Origin: Phycisphaerae bacterium | GTDB lineage: Bacteria; Planctomycetota; Phycisphaerae; JAAYCJ01 | Direction of reading: 5' to 3' | Length of the DNA stretch: 28,203 nucleotides | Assembly: GCA_012514125.1 (NCBI GenBank) | Contig: JAAZAW010000185.1 | Location: forward strand, 1 to 28,203 | Shown here: in pieces, positions 1 to 6,637 of the stretch | Position numbering within the stretch: the first letter of the stretch is position 1 | Layout: every line of letters begins with the position of its first letter | The notes under the pieces: generated by a model | The model's database searches: none | What the model was told of the DNA's origin: nothing | The model's input: only the letters and a program-made list of their open reading frames with translations | Made by a program: the position numbers and the translations under genes

Positions 1-905
1 AGGCGGTATACTTAACGGTTTCCCTACGCTCCAGAAACTGTCAGAAGTCCCTGAAGCCAGTATACATCGTTTAGGGCGTGGACTACCGGGGTATCTAATC
101 CCGTTCGCTACCCACGCTTTCGTGCCTCAGCGTCAGGACGCGCCCAGTCAACCGCCTTCGCCACTGGCGTTCCCCTGGATATCTACGCATTTCACCGCTC
201 CACCCAGAGTTCCGTTGACCCCTACGCGCCTCAAGTCAAGCAGTACAACTTGCAATTCCCAGGTTGAGCCTGGAGCTTTCACAAGTTGCTTACTTAACCG
301 CCTACACACCCTTTAAGCCCAGTAATTCCGAACAACGCTTGCCACCTCTGTCTTACCGCGGCTGCTGGCACAGAGTTAGCCGTGGCTTCCTCTGGGATAG
401 CTCAACTTTAAGGATTATTCACCCTTATTGGTTGCTTAGCCCTGACAGTAGTTTACACCCCGAGGGGCTTCATCCTACACGCGGCGTCGCTCCGTCACAC
501 TTTCGTGCATTGCGGAATATTCGTTGCTGCAGCCCTCCGTGGAGGTCCGGGCAGTGTCTCAGTCCCGATGTGGCTGGTCGTCCTCTCAGACCAGCTACCC
601 GTCTTAGCCTTGGTAAGCCATTACCTCACCAACAAGCTGATAGGGTGCGAACCGCTCCCAAACCGATAGCTTATAAATAGAGGCCATCTTTTGACCCACG
701 AGCCATGCGACTCTCGGGTATCATCGAGTATTACCTAATCTTTCGACTAGCTATCCTCGTGTTCGGGGTACGTTATCCGCATATTACTCACCCTTTCGCC
801 ACTAACTATCTCCATAGTTACCCACAAAGATAATTCGTCCGACTTGCATGCTTTAGCCACGCCGCCAGCGTTCGTTCTGAGCCAGGATCAAACCCTTCCA
901 ATTTT
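1..905 (-). rRNA. rrs: 16S ribosomal RNA, 5' part (cut by the window edge)
   Basis: Read on the minus strand, this is the first ~880-900 nt of a small-subunit rRNA. The complement of the universal 27F site lies near 877-896 and that of the 515F site (GTGCCAGCAGCCGCGGTAA) near 355-373. The complement of the 785-805 region (ATTAGATACCCCGGTAGTCC) lies near 85-104. The gene leaves the window at position 1, near E. coli position 880. The mature 5' end is placed near 905 by analogy with E. coli and is good to only a few bases. The stretch after the 515 site (AAGACAGAGGTGGCAAGCG) and the ACTGGGCTTAAAG segment are of the type found in the PVC superphylum, which supports a planctomycete host. Whether 23S and 5S follow cannot be seen. 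All open reading frames inside this span are shadows of the rRNA. Confidence 0.97.
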
Positions 906-1228
906 TAATTTGAAACCCTGTTCCCGAAGGAGCAAGGTAAATTTTCCAGATTTGATTTATGATTACCCTAAGGCAATCACAGGGGTCTGCCCTGGCAGGT
1001 CAGACCCACTTAATTACTTTGGTCGCGACATTCTTCTCTGAAGAATATCGACAAGTGCATCTCACAATCTTGCGGCCATCGAACTGTTAAGTTTTCAAAG
1101 ATCGTTATATCAACCTCTATCGAAAAAGCGGGCGACCGACTTTTGTCGTTTGCCAGAGCCTCAGGGGCTCTTTCAAACTTACAAGCCCGTCGCTAACTCG
1201 GTGCAACTTTCGTTGCTTTCTTAAGAGG
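906..1228 (-). other. 16S rRNA leader (transcribed spacer upstream of rrs)
   Basis: This is about 320 nt between the nearest predicted rRNA start (about 1228) and the 16S 5' end. Read on the minus strand it holds several hairpins. At 983-1007 two 7-bp arms (GGGTCTG/CAGACCC) extend by CCT/AGG after one mismatch. At 1030-1046 is ATTCTTC-TCT-GAAGAAT. At 1203-1216 a GCAAC/GTTGC stem is capped by a GAAA tetraloop, just after the promoter at 1235-1263. Such structures normally serve rRNA processing and antitermination. The long RNase III stem partner would lie downstream of 16S, outside the window. No protein gene is credible here. Confidence 0.7.
1084..1103 (-). promoter_or_regulatory. boxA-like rRNA antitermination element
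   Basis: On the minus strand this reads GATCTTTGAAAACTTAACAG. It resembles the conserved leader element found before 16S genes in many bacteria (boxA, consensus close to TGCTCTTTAACA), where NusB/NusE bind to make the elongation complex resistant to termination. It sits about 180 nt upstream of the mature 16S end and inside the transcribed leader. The match is by eye and imperfect. Confidence 0.55.
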
Positions 1229-1234
1229 TTTGCT

Positions 1235-1263
1235 ATCTTATTATCTCGTCTTAGCGTCGTCAA
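1235..1263 (-). promoter_or_regulatory. rRNA promoter P3 (proximal), sigma70 type with UP-like tract
   Basis: On the minus strand: -35 TTGACG (1263-1258), a 17-bp spacer and -10 TAAGAT (1240-1235). Positions 1264-1300, just upstream of the -35, are almost entirely A/T with phased A and T runs, like an rRNA UP element bound by the RNA polymerase alpha subunit. Predicted start is near 1228. A GCAAC-GAAA-GTTGC hairpin lies shortly downstream. Confidence 0.7.
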
Positions 1264-1342
1264 GTCTTTTTTTAAATTTTTATTCTTTAAATTTTGACTT
1301 GCCTTCGCAGTGAGGCCGTTGCCTCACTCTCGACATCACTAA

Positions 1343-1370
1343 ATTATATTCACTTGTTTCAGGAGATCAA
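1343..1370 (-). promoter_or_regulatory. rRNA promoter P2 (middle), sigma70 type
   Basis: On the minus strand: -35 TTGATC (1370-1365), a 16-bp spacer and a perfect -10 TATAAT (1348-1343). An A-rich tract and a small ACCT-GAAA-AGGT hairpin (1381-1392) lie upstream. A perfect 8-bp stem with a 4-nt loop (1309-1328, AGTGAGGC/GCCTCACT) lies shortly downstream of the predicted start. Confidence 0.68.
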
Positions 1371-1450
1371 CTTTTTTTAAACCTTTTCAGGTCTTTTTCA
1401 GCCGATAAGCATCCTGTTGCGATCAACTCTTTGGTCGCATCGAAGAACAA

Positions 1451-1478
1451 ATAGTATCACAGCCCTGAAAAAAGTCAA
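1451..1478 (-). promoter_or_regulatory. rRNA promoter P1 (distal), sigma70 type
   Basis: On the minus strand: -35 TTGACT (1478-1473), a 16-bp spacer and -10 TACTAT (1456-1451). An A-rich stretch at about 1483-1503 sits where an UP element would be. An imperfect TGCGA/TCGCA hairpin lies downstream of the predicted start. Its -10 is 108 bp from that of P2, which in turn is 108 bp from that of P3. Confidence 0.65.
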
Positions 1479-1503
1479 CCTCCTTTATTCTTTTTTTTAA
1501 TTC

Positions 1504-1813
1504 AACGCCACGAAACGCCCTAACTCTTTGGGATGCAATAATTTGCGTTTTGGAGAAACTCGCGTTTGCGAAACATTCGTTGGAATTTTTTCACTTCGGA
1601 ACAGGGAATTTTGTCTCCGGCGGGTTTGATCTCAAGTGTTTAACAAGCATCGTTTTTCGGAATTATGCGATTCGGGCTAATTGGATTGGGGTAAAAATAG
1701 AGCCGATGGAAGGATCGTGCTCAGGAAAAGCCTGAGCTTGTGCTAAGGGAGAATCTTTAGAATCGCCCCTATAAACTTTAAAAAGAATGAATGATTATAT
1801 GGGGGATACTATC
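1504..1813 (+). other. Intergenic region between the rRNA promoters and the DUF2267 gene
   Basis: I see no convincing gene here. A 61-codon open frame at 1550-1735 has no recognisable motif or good ribosome binding site. The only clear structure is a stem-loop at 1719-1737 (GCTCAGG/CCTGAGC, loop AAAAG), not followed by a T-run. It may lie in the leader of the downstream gene. No strong plus-strand promoter stands out. Confidence 0.5.
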
Positions 1814-2239
1814 ATGGCATCTGTTTTAGTCGATACTTTCGAGACAACCCTGCAAAAGACCAATCAATGGCTTGTGGAAATTATGGATGAATTGCAGATG
1901 GATGATCCGCATAAAGCGTATTTGGTGTTGCGGAGCGTTCTTCATGCGCTCAGGGACCGGTTGCCGGTCGCGGAGGCGGTCGATTTCGGTGCTCAATTAC
2001 CGATGTTGATTCGGGGGATTTATTACGAGGGATGGAGTTTGTCGGGCAAGCCTTTGAAGCTGCGCACGAAGAATGATTTTTTTGTCTATATGTGCAGCGA
2101 ATTTGGTTTTGGGTGTGATTTTGATCCGGAGTTGGCAACCCAGGCGGTTTTCAGGGTGATTTCACGCAAGATTACCGCAGGCGAGATTCATGATATCAAA
2201 CAAAATTTGCCTGAGGCGTTGAAGGAGCTCTGGCCTTGA
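1814..2239 (+). CDS. DUF2267 domain protein
   Basis: This 141-residue soluble protein matches the DUF2267 family along its whole length. Family-typical stretches are an N-terminal TLQKTNQWLVEIMDEL segment (about residues 13-28), a central VLHALRDRLPV (about 43-53), then GAQLPMLIRGIYYEGW (about 61-76). Function is unknown; the family is common in planctomycetes, actinobacteria and proteobacteria and is often found near stress or redox genes. In-frame ATGs occur at 1787, 1799 and 1814. I chose 1814 because GGGGGA lies seven bases upstream and the protein then begins where family members begin. The next gene, 119 bp downstream, codes for a ferritin-like protein, so the pair may serve a shared stress role (inference). 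Confidence 0.85.
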   Translation: MASVLVDTFETTLQKTNQWLVEIMDELQMDDPHKAYLVLRSVLHALRDRLPVAEAVDFGAQLPMLIRGIYYEGWSLSGKPLKLRTKNDFFVYMCSEFGFGCDFDPELATQAVFRVISRKITAGEIHDIKQNLPEALKELWP

Positions 2240-2358
2240 GGTAAAGCCGGTGCGCAGGAGAAAGCGGGTGGAAATGAGTTTCCCAGCCATAGGCAATCGA
2301 CGATAAATTTATGGTATGATTTTTTTGAAAAACAATTGTTCAATGGGAGGGCAGAGGC

Positions 2359-3585
2359 ATGGGGTTTAATCCATTAAAAGAGGAAGGGACTGATCTTGAA
2401 AAGCAGTTTCGGAATTGGAGTTCGCTTAATCTTCAACCCTACGATAAATATACGGTGGAACCGTACACGCGATGCCGCGTGATTTTGATGAACGGAACCG
2501 AATTTGAGAGTCAATGGTTTCTTCATCATTTTGCCCGGCACACGACGGATGCGGAACTCAAGCAGCAGTTGGCGAGGGTTCGCCGAGTGGAGCAGCAACA
2601 GCAAAAAGCGATCGCCAGTCTGATTCCTGGAAATGAAACGGTTCTGGAGCAGACGATTGGGTATGAGCAGGTAGCGGTGGATTTGACGGCATATCTGGCG
2701 AGGACCGAGCCTGATCCTTACGTTAAGAGCGTGTTGGATTTTGGGTTGCTGGAGGATTTTGATCATCTGTATCGTTATGCCAATCTGCTGGACATGCTCG
2801 AAGGCAAGAAGGCGGAAGATCTTGTCGGGCGATTGACGGAAATAACGCCCGGACGTCCGACGATAGCGGAGCATCGACATCCTTTTGACGGAGTTCGCAA
2901 ACCTTTCGATAAGGACAAGGCGGATATATTGACCAAGCTTCACGTGCATACGATCGTCGCGGCGGAGCAACAGACGATGAATTATTACATGAATCGCGTG
3001 CAGGATTATGCCGATCCGCTGGCGCGGGGATTGTATCAGGAAATCGGGATGATTGAAGAACAGCACGTCTCGCAGTATGAATCGCTGGCGGACCCGTCGT
3101 GTTCGTGGTTTGAGATGTGGGTGATTCATGAATACAACGAGTGTTACCTGTACTATTCGATGATGTCACAGGAAACGGATGCGCGTATCAAGAAGCTGTG
3201 GGAACAACACCTGATAATGGAGATCGAACATCTTCATAGCGCGGTGGATGCCATGAAAACGTATGAGAAACGAGATGCGAGTGAGTTCCTGCCCGACGCC
3301 CTGCCTCACTTGACGTTGTTTGAATCGAATATTGATTACATTCGCGACATCTTGAAGAACCAGATCGATTTGACGGCCAAGGAAACGGAATTTGTGCCGG
3401 TGGAATCGCTGCCTGAAGATTATCGATATTTCGACTATCAGCAGAAGATCAATATTGACGGAAATGTTCCAAGCCAGCGAGTGATTGACAAGCATATCGA
3501 GGAATATGGCCGCGAGTATCGATTGGAACTTCGCGGTCCTCATCCGGTGGAACGATTCAGGGAACTGGAAGCTACCTCGAAATAG
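2359..3585 (+). CDS. Tandem ferritin-like (double four-helix, candidate di-iron) protein
   Basis: This 408-residue protein has no signal peptide or membrane segment, and I do not recognise a named family. The second half shows the ferritin-like ligand pattern E203, E233xxH236, E258, E288xxH291. The first half repeats it with the same spacing, weakened: E48, E78xxQ81, E103, D133xxH136. Every position differs by exactly 155, which points to internal duplication of a ferritin-like bundle. The C-terminal half could bind two irons as in rubrerythrin or bacterioferritin. The N-terminal half has Gln and Asp replacements and may be structural. About 110 residues follow the second bundle without a clear motif. 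The ATG at 2359 is preceded by GGAGGG. A 10-bp palindrome (AACAATTGTT, 2331-2340) lies just upstream and could be an operator. Storage, peroxidase or oxygenase activity cannot be told apart from sequence alone. Confidence 0.72.
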   Translation: MGFNPLKEEGTDLEKQFRNWSSLNLQPYDKYTVEPYTRCRVILMNGTEFESQWFLHHFARHTTDAELKQQLARVRRVEQQQQKAIASLIPGNETVLEQTIGYEQVAVDLTAYLARTEPDPYVKSVLDFGLLEDFDHLYRYANLLDMLEGKKAEDLVGRLTEITPGRPTIAEHRHPFDGVRKPFDKDKADILTKLHVHTIVAAEQQTMNYYMNRVQDYADPLARGLYQEIGMIEEQHVSQYESLADPSCSWFEMWVIHEYNECYLYYSMMSQETDARIKKLWEQHLIMEIEHLHSAVDAMKTYEKRDASEFLPDALPHLTLFESNIDYIRDILKNQIDLTAKETEFVPVESLPEDYRYFDYQQKINIDGNVPSQRVIDKHIEEYGREYRLELRGPHPVERFRELEATSK

Positions 3586-3606
3586 AAAAAACGGGAATGG
3601 AAATGG

Positions 3607-3663
3607 GGACGCCGAAACATTGGAGAATTGCCTGTGGGAAGCAATTCTCCGATGTGGGCGTCC
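3607..3663 (+). repeat. Long nested stem-loop after the ferritin-like gene
   Basis: An outer 7-bp stem (GGACGCC 3607-3613 / GGCGTCC 3657-3663) encloses ACAT/ATGT and then a perfect 10-bp stem (GGAGAATTGC 3622-3631 / GCAATTCTCC 3641-3650) with a 9-nt loop. This makes about 21 base pairs in 57 nt. It starts 22 bp after the stop codon. No U-tract follows, so it is not a standard intrinsic terminator; it could protect the mRNA 3' end, be a small structured RNA, or be a palindromic repeat. Confidence 0.7.
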
Positions 3664-3781
3664 AGGGTCCCGGGCTGAGAATGGCGGATCGGGGGATCAA
3701 TTCATTAAACGAGGCGATTCCAAGATTTTGGCGTCTTTTGTTATGTGGATGAATTTTTTCTGCGAGAACCGTATTTTCCTG
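3664..3781 (+). other. Intergenic spacer, no gene seen
   Basis: Together with the flanking hairpin and the RRM leader this makes a 338-bp gene-free gap. An open frame at 3485-3790 overlaps the ferritin-like gene's 3' end and has no protein-like features, so I do not call it. Confidence 0.5.
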
Positions 3782-3810
3782 TTGCGTTAAATGGAAAAAT
3801 CAGGTATATT
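3782..3810 (+). promoter_or_regulatory. Promoter of the RRM protein gene, followed by a ~107-nt leader
   Basis: -35 TTGCGT (3782-3787), a 17-bp spacer and -10 TATATT (3805-3810). The predicted start near 3817 leaves a leader of about 107 nt before the ATG at 3924. The leader can fold: ATAAGAA/TTCTTAT at 3821-3842 and CTTGC/GCAAG at 3876-3896. Long structured leaders are typical of bacterial cold-induced RNA-binding protein genes, so post-transcriptional control is plausible but unproven. Confidence 0.62.
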
Positions 3811-3923
3811 GTTATCATAAATAAGAAAGACATCATTCTTATGTAAGGGATCATATCTGAGGTTTTTTGTGCAGTCTTGCTATTCAGGCTGGCAAGTGAA
3901 AGTGTTCTTTTCGGAGCTTTGGA

Positions 3924-4235
3924 ATGAAAATCTATGTAGGTAACCTTCCGTACGACACCACTGATGAACAGTTACACGAACTTTTCTCTGAATTTGGTCA
4001 AATCTTAAGTACTGCCGTCATTATGGATCGCGTCTCCGGTCGTTCTCGCGGATTTGGGTTTGTTGAAATGGCCAATGACGCGGAAGCAGAGAACGCGATC
4101 GAAGTTCTTCATCAAAAAGATTTTAACGGCAGAGCGTTGACCGTGAATAAAGCTCAACCCAAAGAAAACAGACCTCGTCCAACCGGAAACGGTAATTTTC
4201 GTGAAAGGCGCAATCGCGAATTCAATCCTCAATAG
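3924..4235 (+). CDS. Small RRM-family RNA-binding protein
   Basis: This 103-residue protein is a single RNA recognition motif with a short basic tail. RNP2 is KIYVGNLP (residues 2-9) and RNP1 is RSRGFGFVEM (about 41-50), with both RNP1 aromatic positions present as Phe. Residues 1-78 form the RRM fold; the last ~25 are rich in Arg, Asn and Pro, as in the cyanobacterial and planctomycete Rbp proteins. Such proteins bind single-stranded RNA and are often cold-induced, acting as RNA chaperones in the cytoplasm. GGAG lies seven bases before the ATG. The gene is monocistronic, with its own promoter, structured leader and intrinsic terminator. Confidence 0.95.
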   Translation: MKIYVGNLPYDTTDEQLHELFSEFGQILSTAVIMDRVSGRSRGFGFVEMANDAEAENAIEVLHQKDFNGRALTVNKAQPKENRPRPTGNGNFRERRNREFNPQ

Positions 4236-4272
4236 CAGCACGTCTTAGACATTGATTTAACACTGGAATTAA

Positions 4273-4327
4273 CTCCAGGCTGTACACTGCTCAGGAAAGG
4301 AGAAGTATGGCCTGGAGATTTTTTCTT
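4273..4327 (+). terminator. Intrinsic terminator of the RRM gene with an unusually long loop
   Basis: CTCCAGGC (4273-4280) pairs with GCCTGGAG (4310-4317), followed by ATTTTTTCTTTT. The loop is 29 nt and contains AGGAAAGGAG followed by AGTATG, which resembles a ribosome binding site and start codon, although no meaningful frame follows. Confidence 0.75.
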
Positions 4328-4407
4328 TTCGGACATAATACGCTTTTTGATTTAAATGTGTCGTCCTTTCGGACTCTGAGGAGAGTCAAAAGTTTTTGGG
4401 CGTGTTG

Positions 4408-4485
4408 ACGCCATGTCGCGTTGACAGGCCCAGCGGTCGAAGTTTTGATATTTTTAATGCAACGGCACGATTCAATCAAAACAGT
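4408..4485 (+). repeat. Divergent intergenic element, copy A (partner at 8345-8422)
   Basis: This segment aligns without gaps to 8345-8422. The best blocks are ACGCCATGTCG against ACGTCATGTCG (10 of 11) and 4451-4485 against 8388-8422 (25 of 35, mostly transitions), with the same 39-bp spacing between block starts. Copy A overlaps the stop codon region of the minus-strand radical SAM gene. The match is weak enough that chance cannot be excluded. Confidence 0.3.
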
Positions 4486-4486
4486 A

Positions 4487-5924
4487 TTACAACGTCGCGA
4501 CGGAAGGTTGACGGCGGCGCAGACGTCGTTCGGTTCGGCCGGCGGCGTAGTCCCAGGCGATCCAGGGCAAGAGCAAACCCAAGCGTAAAACATGTTGGCT
4601 GGTCAATATCTGATTGTTTTTGAGCGTGGTGAAAATTTTCTGAATCTGGTTGGGGCGATACCAGAAACGATTGCGAATTTTGTTGCGGATTTTTCGTAAT
4701 TGATGTTTGTCGAATTCTGCGGAATAGACGTGGCCATTGGGGCTGATGGTGTAGCCCGGAGTGTTTTCGACGACTTGTCGGAGCGGGGTGAATTTGTCCA
4801 TGTGCAGTTGGCTCAGGCCGATGGCGTGCAGGCCAAGCTCGTGGGCGAAGTCGGGGATGCGGAGCATTTCTTCTCGGGTTTCGCCGATATTTCCGTAGAT
4901 GAAATAGCCGTGATACCAGAATGGGAATTTTCGGAGGACCTCGAAGGCCTGGCGAATCTGCTGAGTGTTAAAGCCCTTGTCGAGTTGTTCGAGGATGCGG
5001 TCACTGGCGGATTCGATACCCAGAAGCAGGACTCGAAAGCCCGCTTTGTAGGCTTTTTCGAGCAGTGCGGGATTTTTGGAAATTTCCAGTCTGGCGTTGA
5101 CGGAATAGATTTTTTTGATCCCGCGTTCGAGAAGGAGGTCGCAGATTTTTTCGGCACGCGAAGGTTTGACGAAGAAATTATCGTCGGCGAACTGGATCAT
5201 TCTTGCAGGGCTGGCGGCGATTTCATCGACGACCGATTCGGGCGATCGGGCTTCGTATTCGCGTTTCTGGCCTAGGGGATTGAGGTTGAAGGTGCAGAAT
5301 TTGCATTTGTAGGGACAGCCTCTCGAGCTGAGGATGGTGTCGAATTCCATGGGTAAGAGTCGCACACCTCGGAGCGAGGGGAAGTATCGGCTTCGTCGAA
5401 GGGTTCGATCGGGCGGCGCGATTTCTTCGATATGCTGGAGCGGACGATTGGCGTTGTGGACGATTGTGCCGTCGTTGTTGCGATAGGAAAGACCCAGAAC
5501 TTCTTCACGGGGTTTGCCGTCGGCGATTTCGACCATGGTTTGCTCGCCTTCGGCGCGAACGATCAGGTCCACATTCGGACACCGGCGGAAGATATCTTCG
5601 ACGTTGTTGGTGGCTTCGCGTCCACCAACGACGATGGTGCGGTCGGCGGGAAGCTGATTGATGTATTCGATGATTTTTTTTGTATCTCGCCTGCCAGCAG
5701 AAACTGATGCCGATGAGATCGACGCCTTCGTTTTCGATGAATTGCCGCATTTTTTCGATGGGCTGCAAGGATCGTTCGTGGCGAAGGTCCACGAGACTGA
5801 TTCGTCCGACATGGCCCTTGATCGCGGTGGCGACATATTCAAGTCCGGTGGGCGGAAAGATTCCGATGCCGGGATTTTGATCGGTCAGGTACGGATAGAG
5901 ACACAGGGCGTGACGATATTTCAT
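4487..5924 (-). CDS. B12-binding radical SAM protein, with a frameshift at an A8 run
   Basis: The N-terminal part (start 5924, AAAGGA six bases upstream) begins KYRHALCLYPYLTD and reads as a Rossmann-like cobalamin-binding domain without the DxHxxG lower-ligand motif. The frame is lost after GISFCWQARY at a run of eight A on the coding strand (5674-5681). Removing one A restores KKIIEYINQLPADR and the rest of the B12-binding domain (VVGGREA, VDLIVRAEGE), then the radical SAM core with GCPYKCKFC (CxxxCxxC, binding the 4Fe-4S cluster). The corrected protein is 478 residues, a usual length for this class. The ORF apparently starting at 5842 in the second frame has a nonsense N-terminus. Substrate is unknown; members act as methyltransferases, cyclases or ring-contracting enzymes. 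It lies 36 bp after lemA, on the same strand. The frameshift may be a sequencing error, a true mutation, or rescued by slippage. Confidence 0.8.
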
Positions 5925-5960
5925 TGAAAATCCTTTTATCAAGTGATCATGAAGTTTTCA

Positions 5961-6593
5961 CTATGCCGCCAGGTGGTTTGTTTTTGATTCGATTCGCGAA
6001 AAATCGACAGTCGGCGCGGTGGTCGCCTCTCTGGGGGCTTCGAAATATTCGCCTTGCTTGACACCGGCGATACTTGCATAGAATCGGCCGGGGAAGGATC
6101 GCACATAAGTGTTGAGGTCTCGCACCGCGTCGTTATAGCGTTTGCGTTCGACGGCGATGCGGTTTTCGGTGCCTTCGAGTTGATCCTGAAGTTTGAGGAA
6201 ATTTTCGTTGGCCTTGAGATCGGGATAGCGTTCCTGCAAAAACAGCAGCCTCGAGAGCGCGCCTTCGAGTTGACTGGCGGCACGGGCTTTGTCGGGCACG
6301 TCCTTAGCCTGGAAATATTGGGTGCGTGCTTCGGCGATATTGGAAAAGATTTCTTTTTCGTGGGCGGCGTAACCTTTGACCGTCTGGACGAGATTGGGGA
6401 TCAGATCGTAACGGCGTTGGAGTTGATTTTCGACCTGTCCCCAACTGCTTTTGACGGATTCTTCGAGAGCAATCACTCGGTTGTACCCTCCGATGATTAC
6501 CGAACCGATGATGATGGCAAGCAGGACCAGAACACCGATGACGATCAGGACCTTGCCGAGAATGGCTGCGGAATAAAACGTTTTGTTAATCAT
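5961..6593 (-). CDS. lemA: LemA family membrane protein
   Basis: This 210-residue protein has one N-terminal transmembrane helix (about residues 9-31, ending IIIGSVIIGGYN) followed by the LemA helical domain: YNRVIALEESVKSSWGQVENQLQRR, DLIPNLVQTVKGYAAHE, and near the C-terminus RYNDAVRDLNTYVRSFPG. These are hallmark LemA segments. LemA proteins are inner-membrane proteins of uncertain function with a mainly coiled-coil outer domain; in several bacteria they are encoded beside TPM-domain proteins, as here. The open frame runs upstream to 6875, but that extension is the antisense of the glycine-rich TPM tail. The true start is 6593, preceded by AAGGAGGT at eight bases. It is third in the 8205-to-4487 cluster, 44 bp after the TPM gene. 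Confidence 0.93.
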   Translation of the reverse strand: MINKTFYSAAILGKVLIVIGVLVLLAIIIGSVIIGGYNRVIALEESVKSSWGQVENQLQRRYDLIPNLVQTVKGYAAHEKEIFSNIAEARTQYFQAKDVPDKARAASQLEGALSRLLFLQERYPDLKANENFLKLQDQLEGTENRIAVERKRYNDAVRDLNTYVRSFPGRFYASIAGVKQGEYFEAPREATTAPTVDFSRIESKTNHLAA

Positions 6594-6637
6594 GAGTAAC
6601 GACCTCCTTGAAAGATATTTTTGATGATGTCTTATTT

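Noticed and set aside
1..905. Open frames at 122-316, 264-680 and 844-1041
   Set aside because: They lie inside the 16S rRNA gene and carry no protein motifs.
1550..1735. 61-residue open frame
   Set aside because: No family features and no good ribosome binding site, in the gap between the rRNA promoters and the DUF2267 gene.
2325..2346. Fur/PerR-type operator before the ferritin-like gene
   Set aside because: Only the AACAATTGTT palindrome is real; it does not fit the consensus of either regulator, so I note it only as a palindrome.
2374..3129. 251-residue antisense open frame
   Set aside because: Mirror of the ferritin-like gene; basic low-complexity composition and no motif.
3485..3790. 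101-residue open frame
   Set aside because: Overlaps the ferritin-like gene's 3' end and a strong stem-loop; no protein-like features.
4487..5842. Radical SAM gene starting at 5842 in its own frame
   Set aside because: The first ~50 residues of that frame are nonsense. The true N-terminus lies in the other frame up to 5924.
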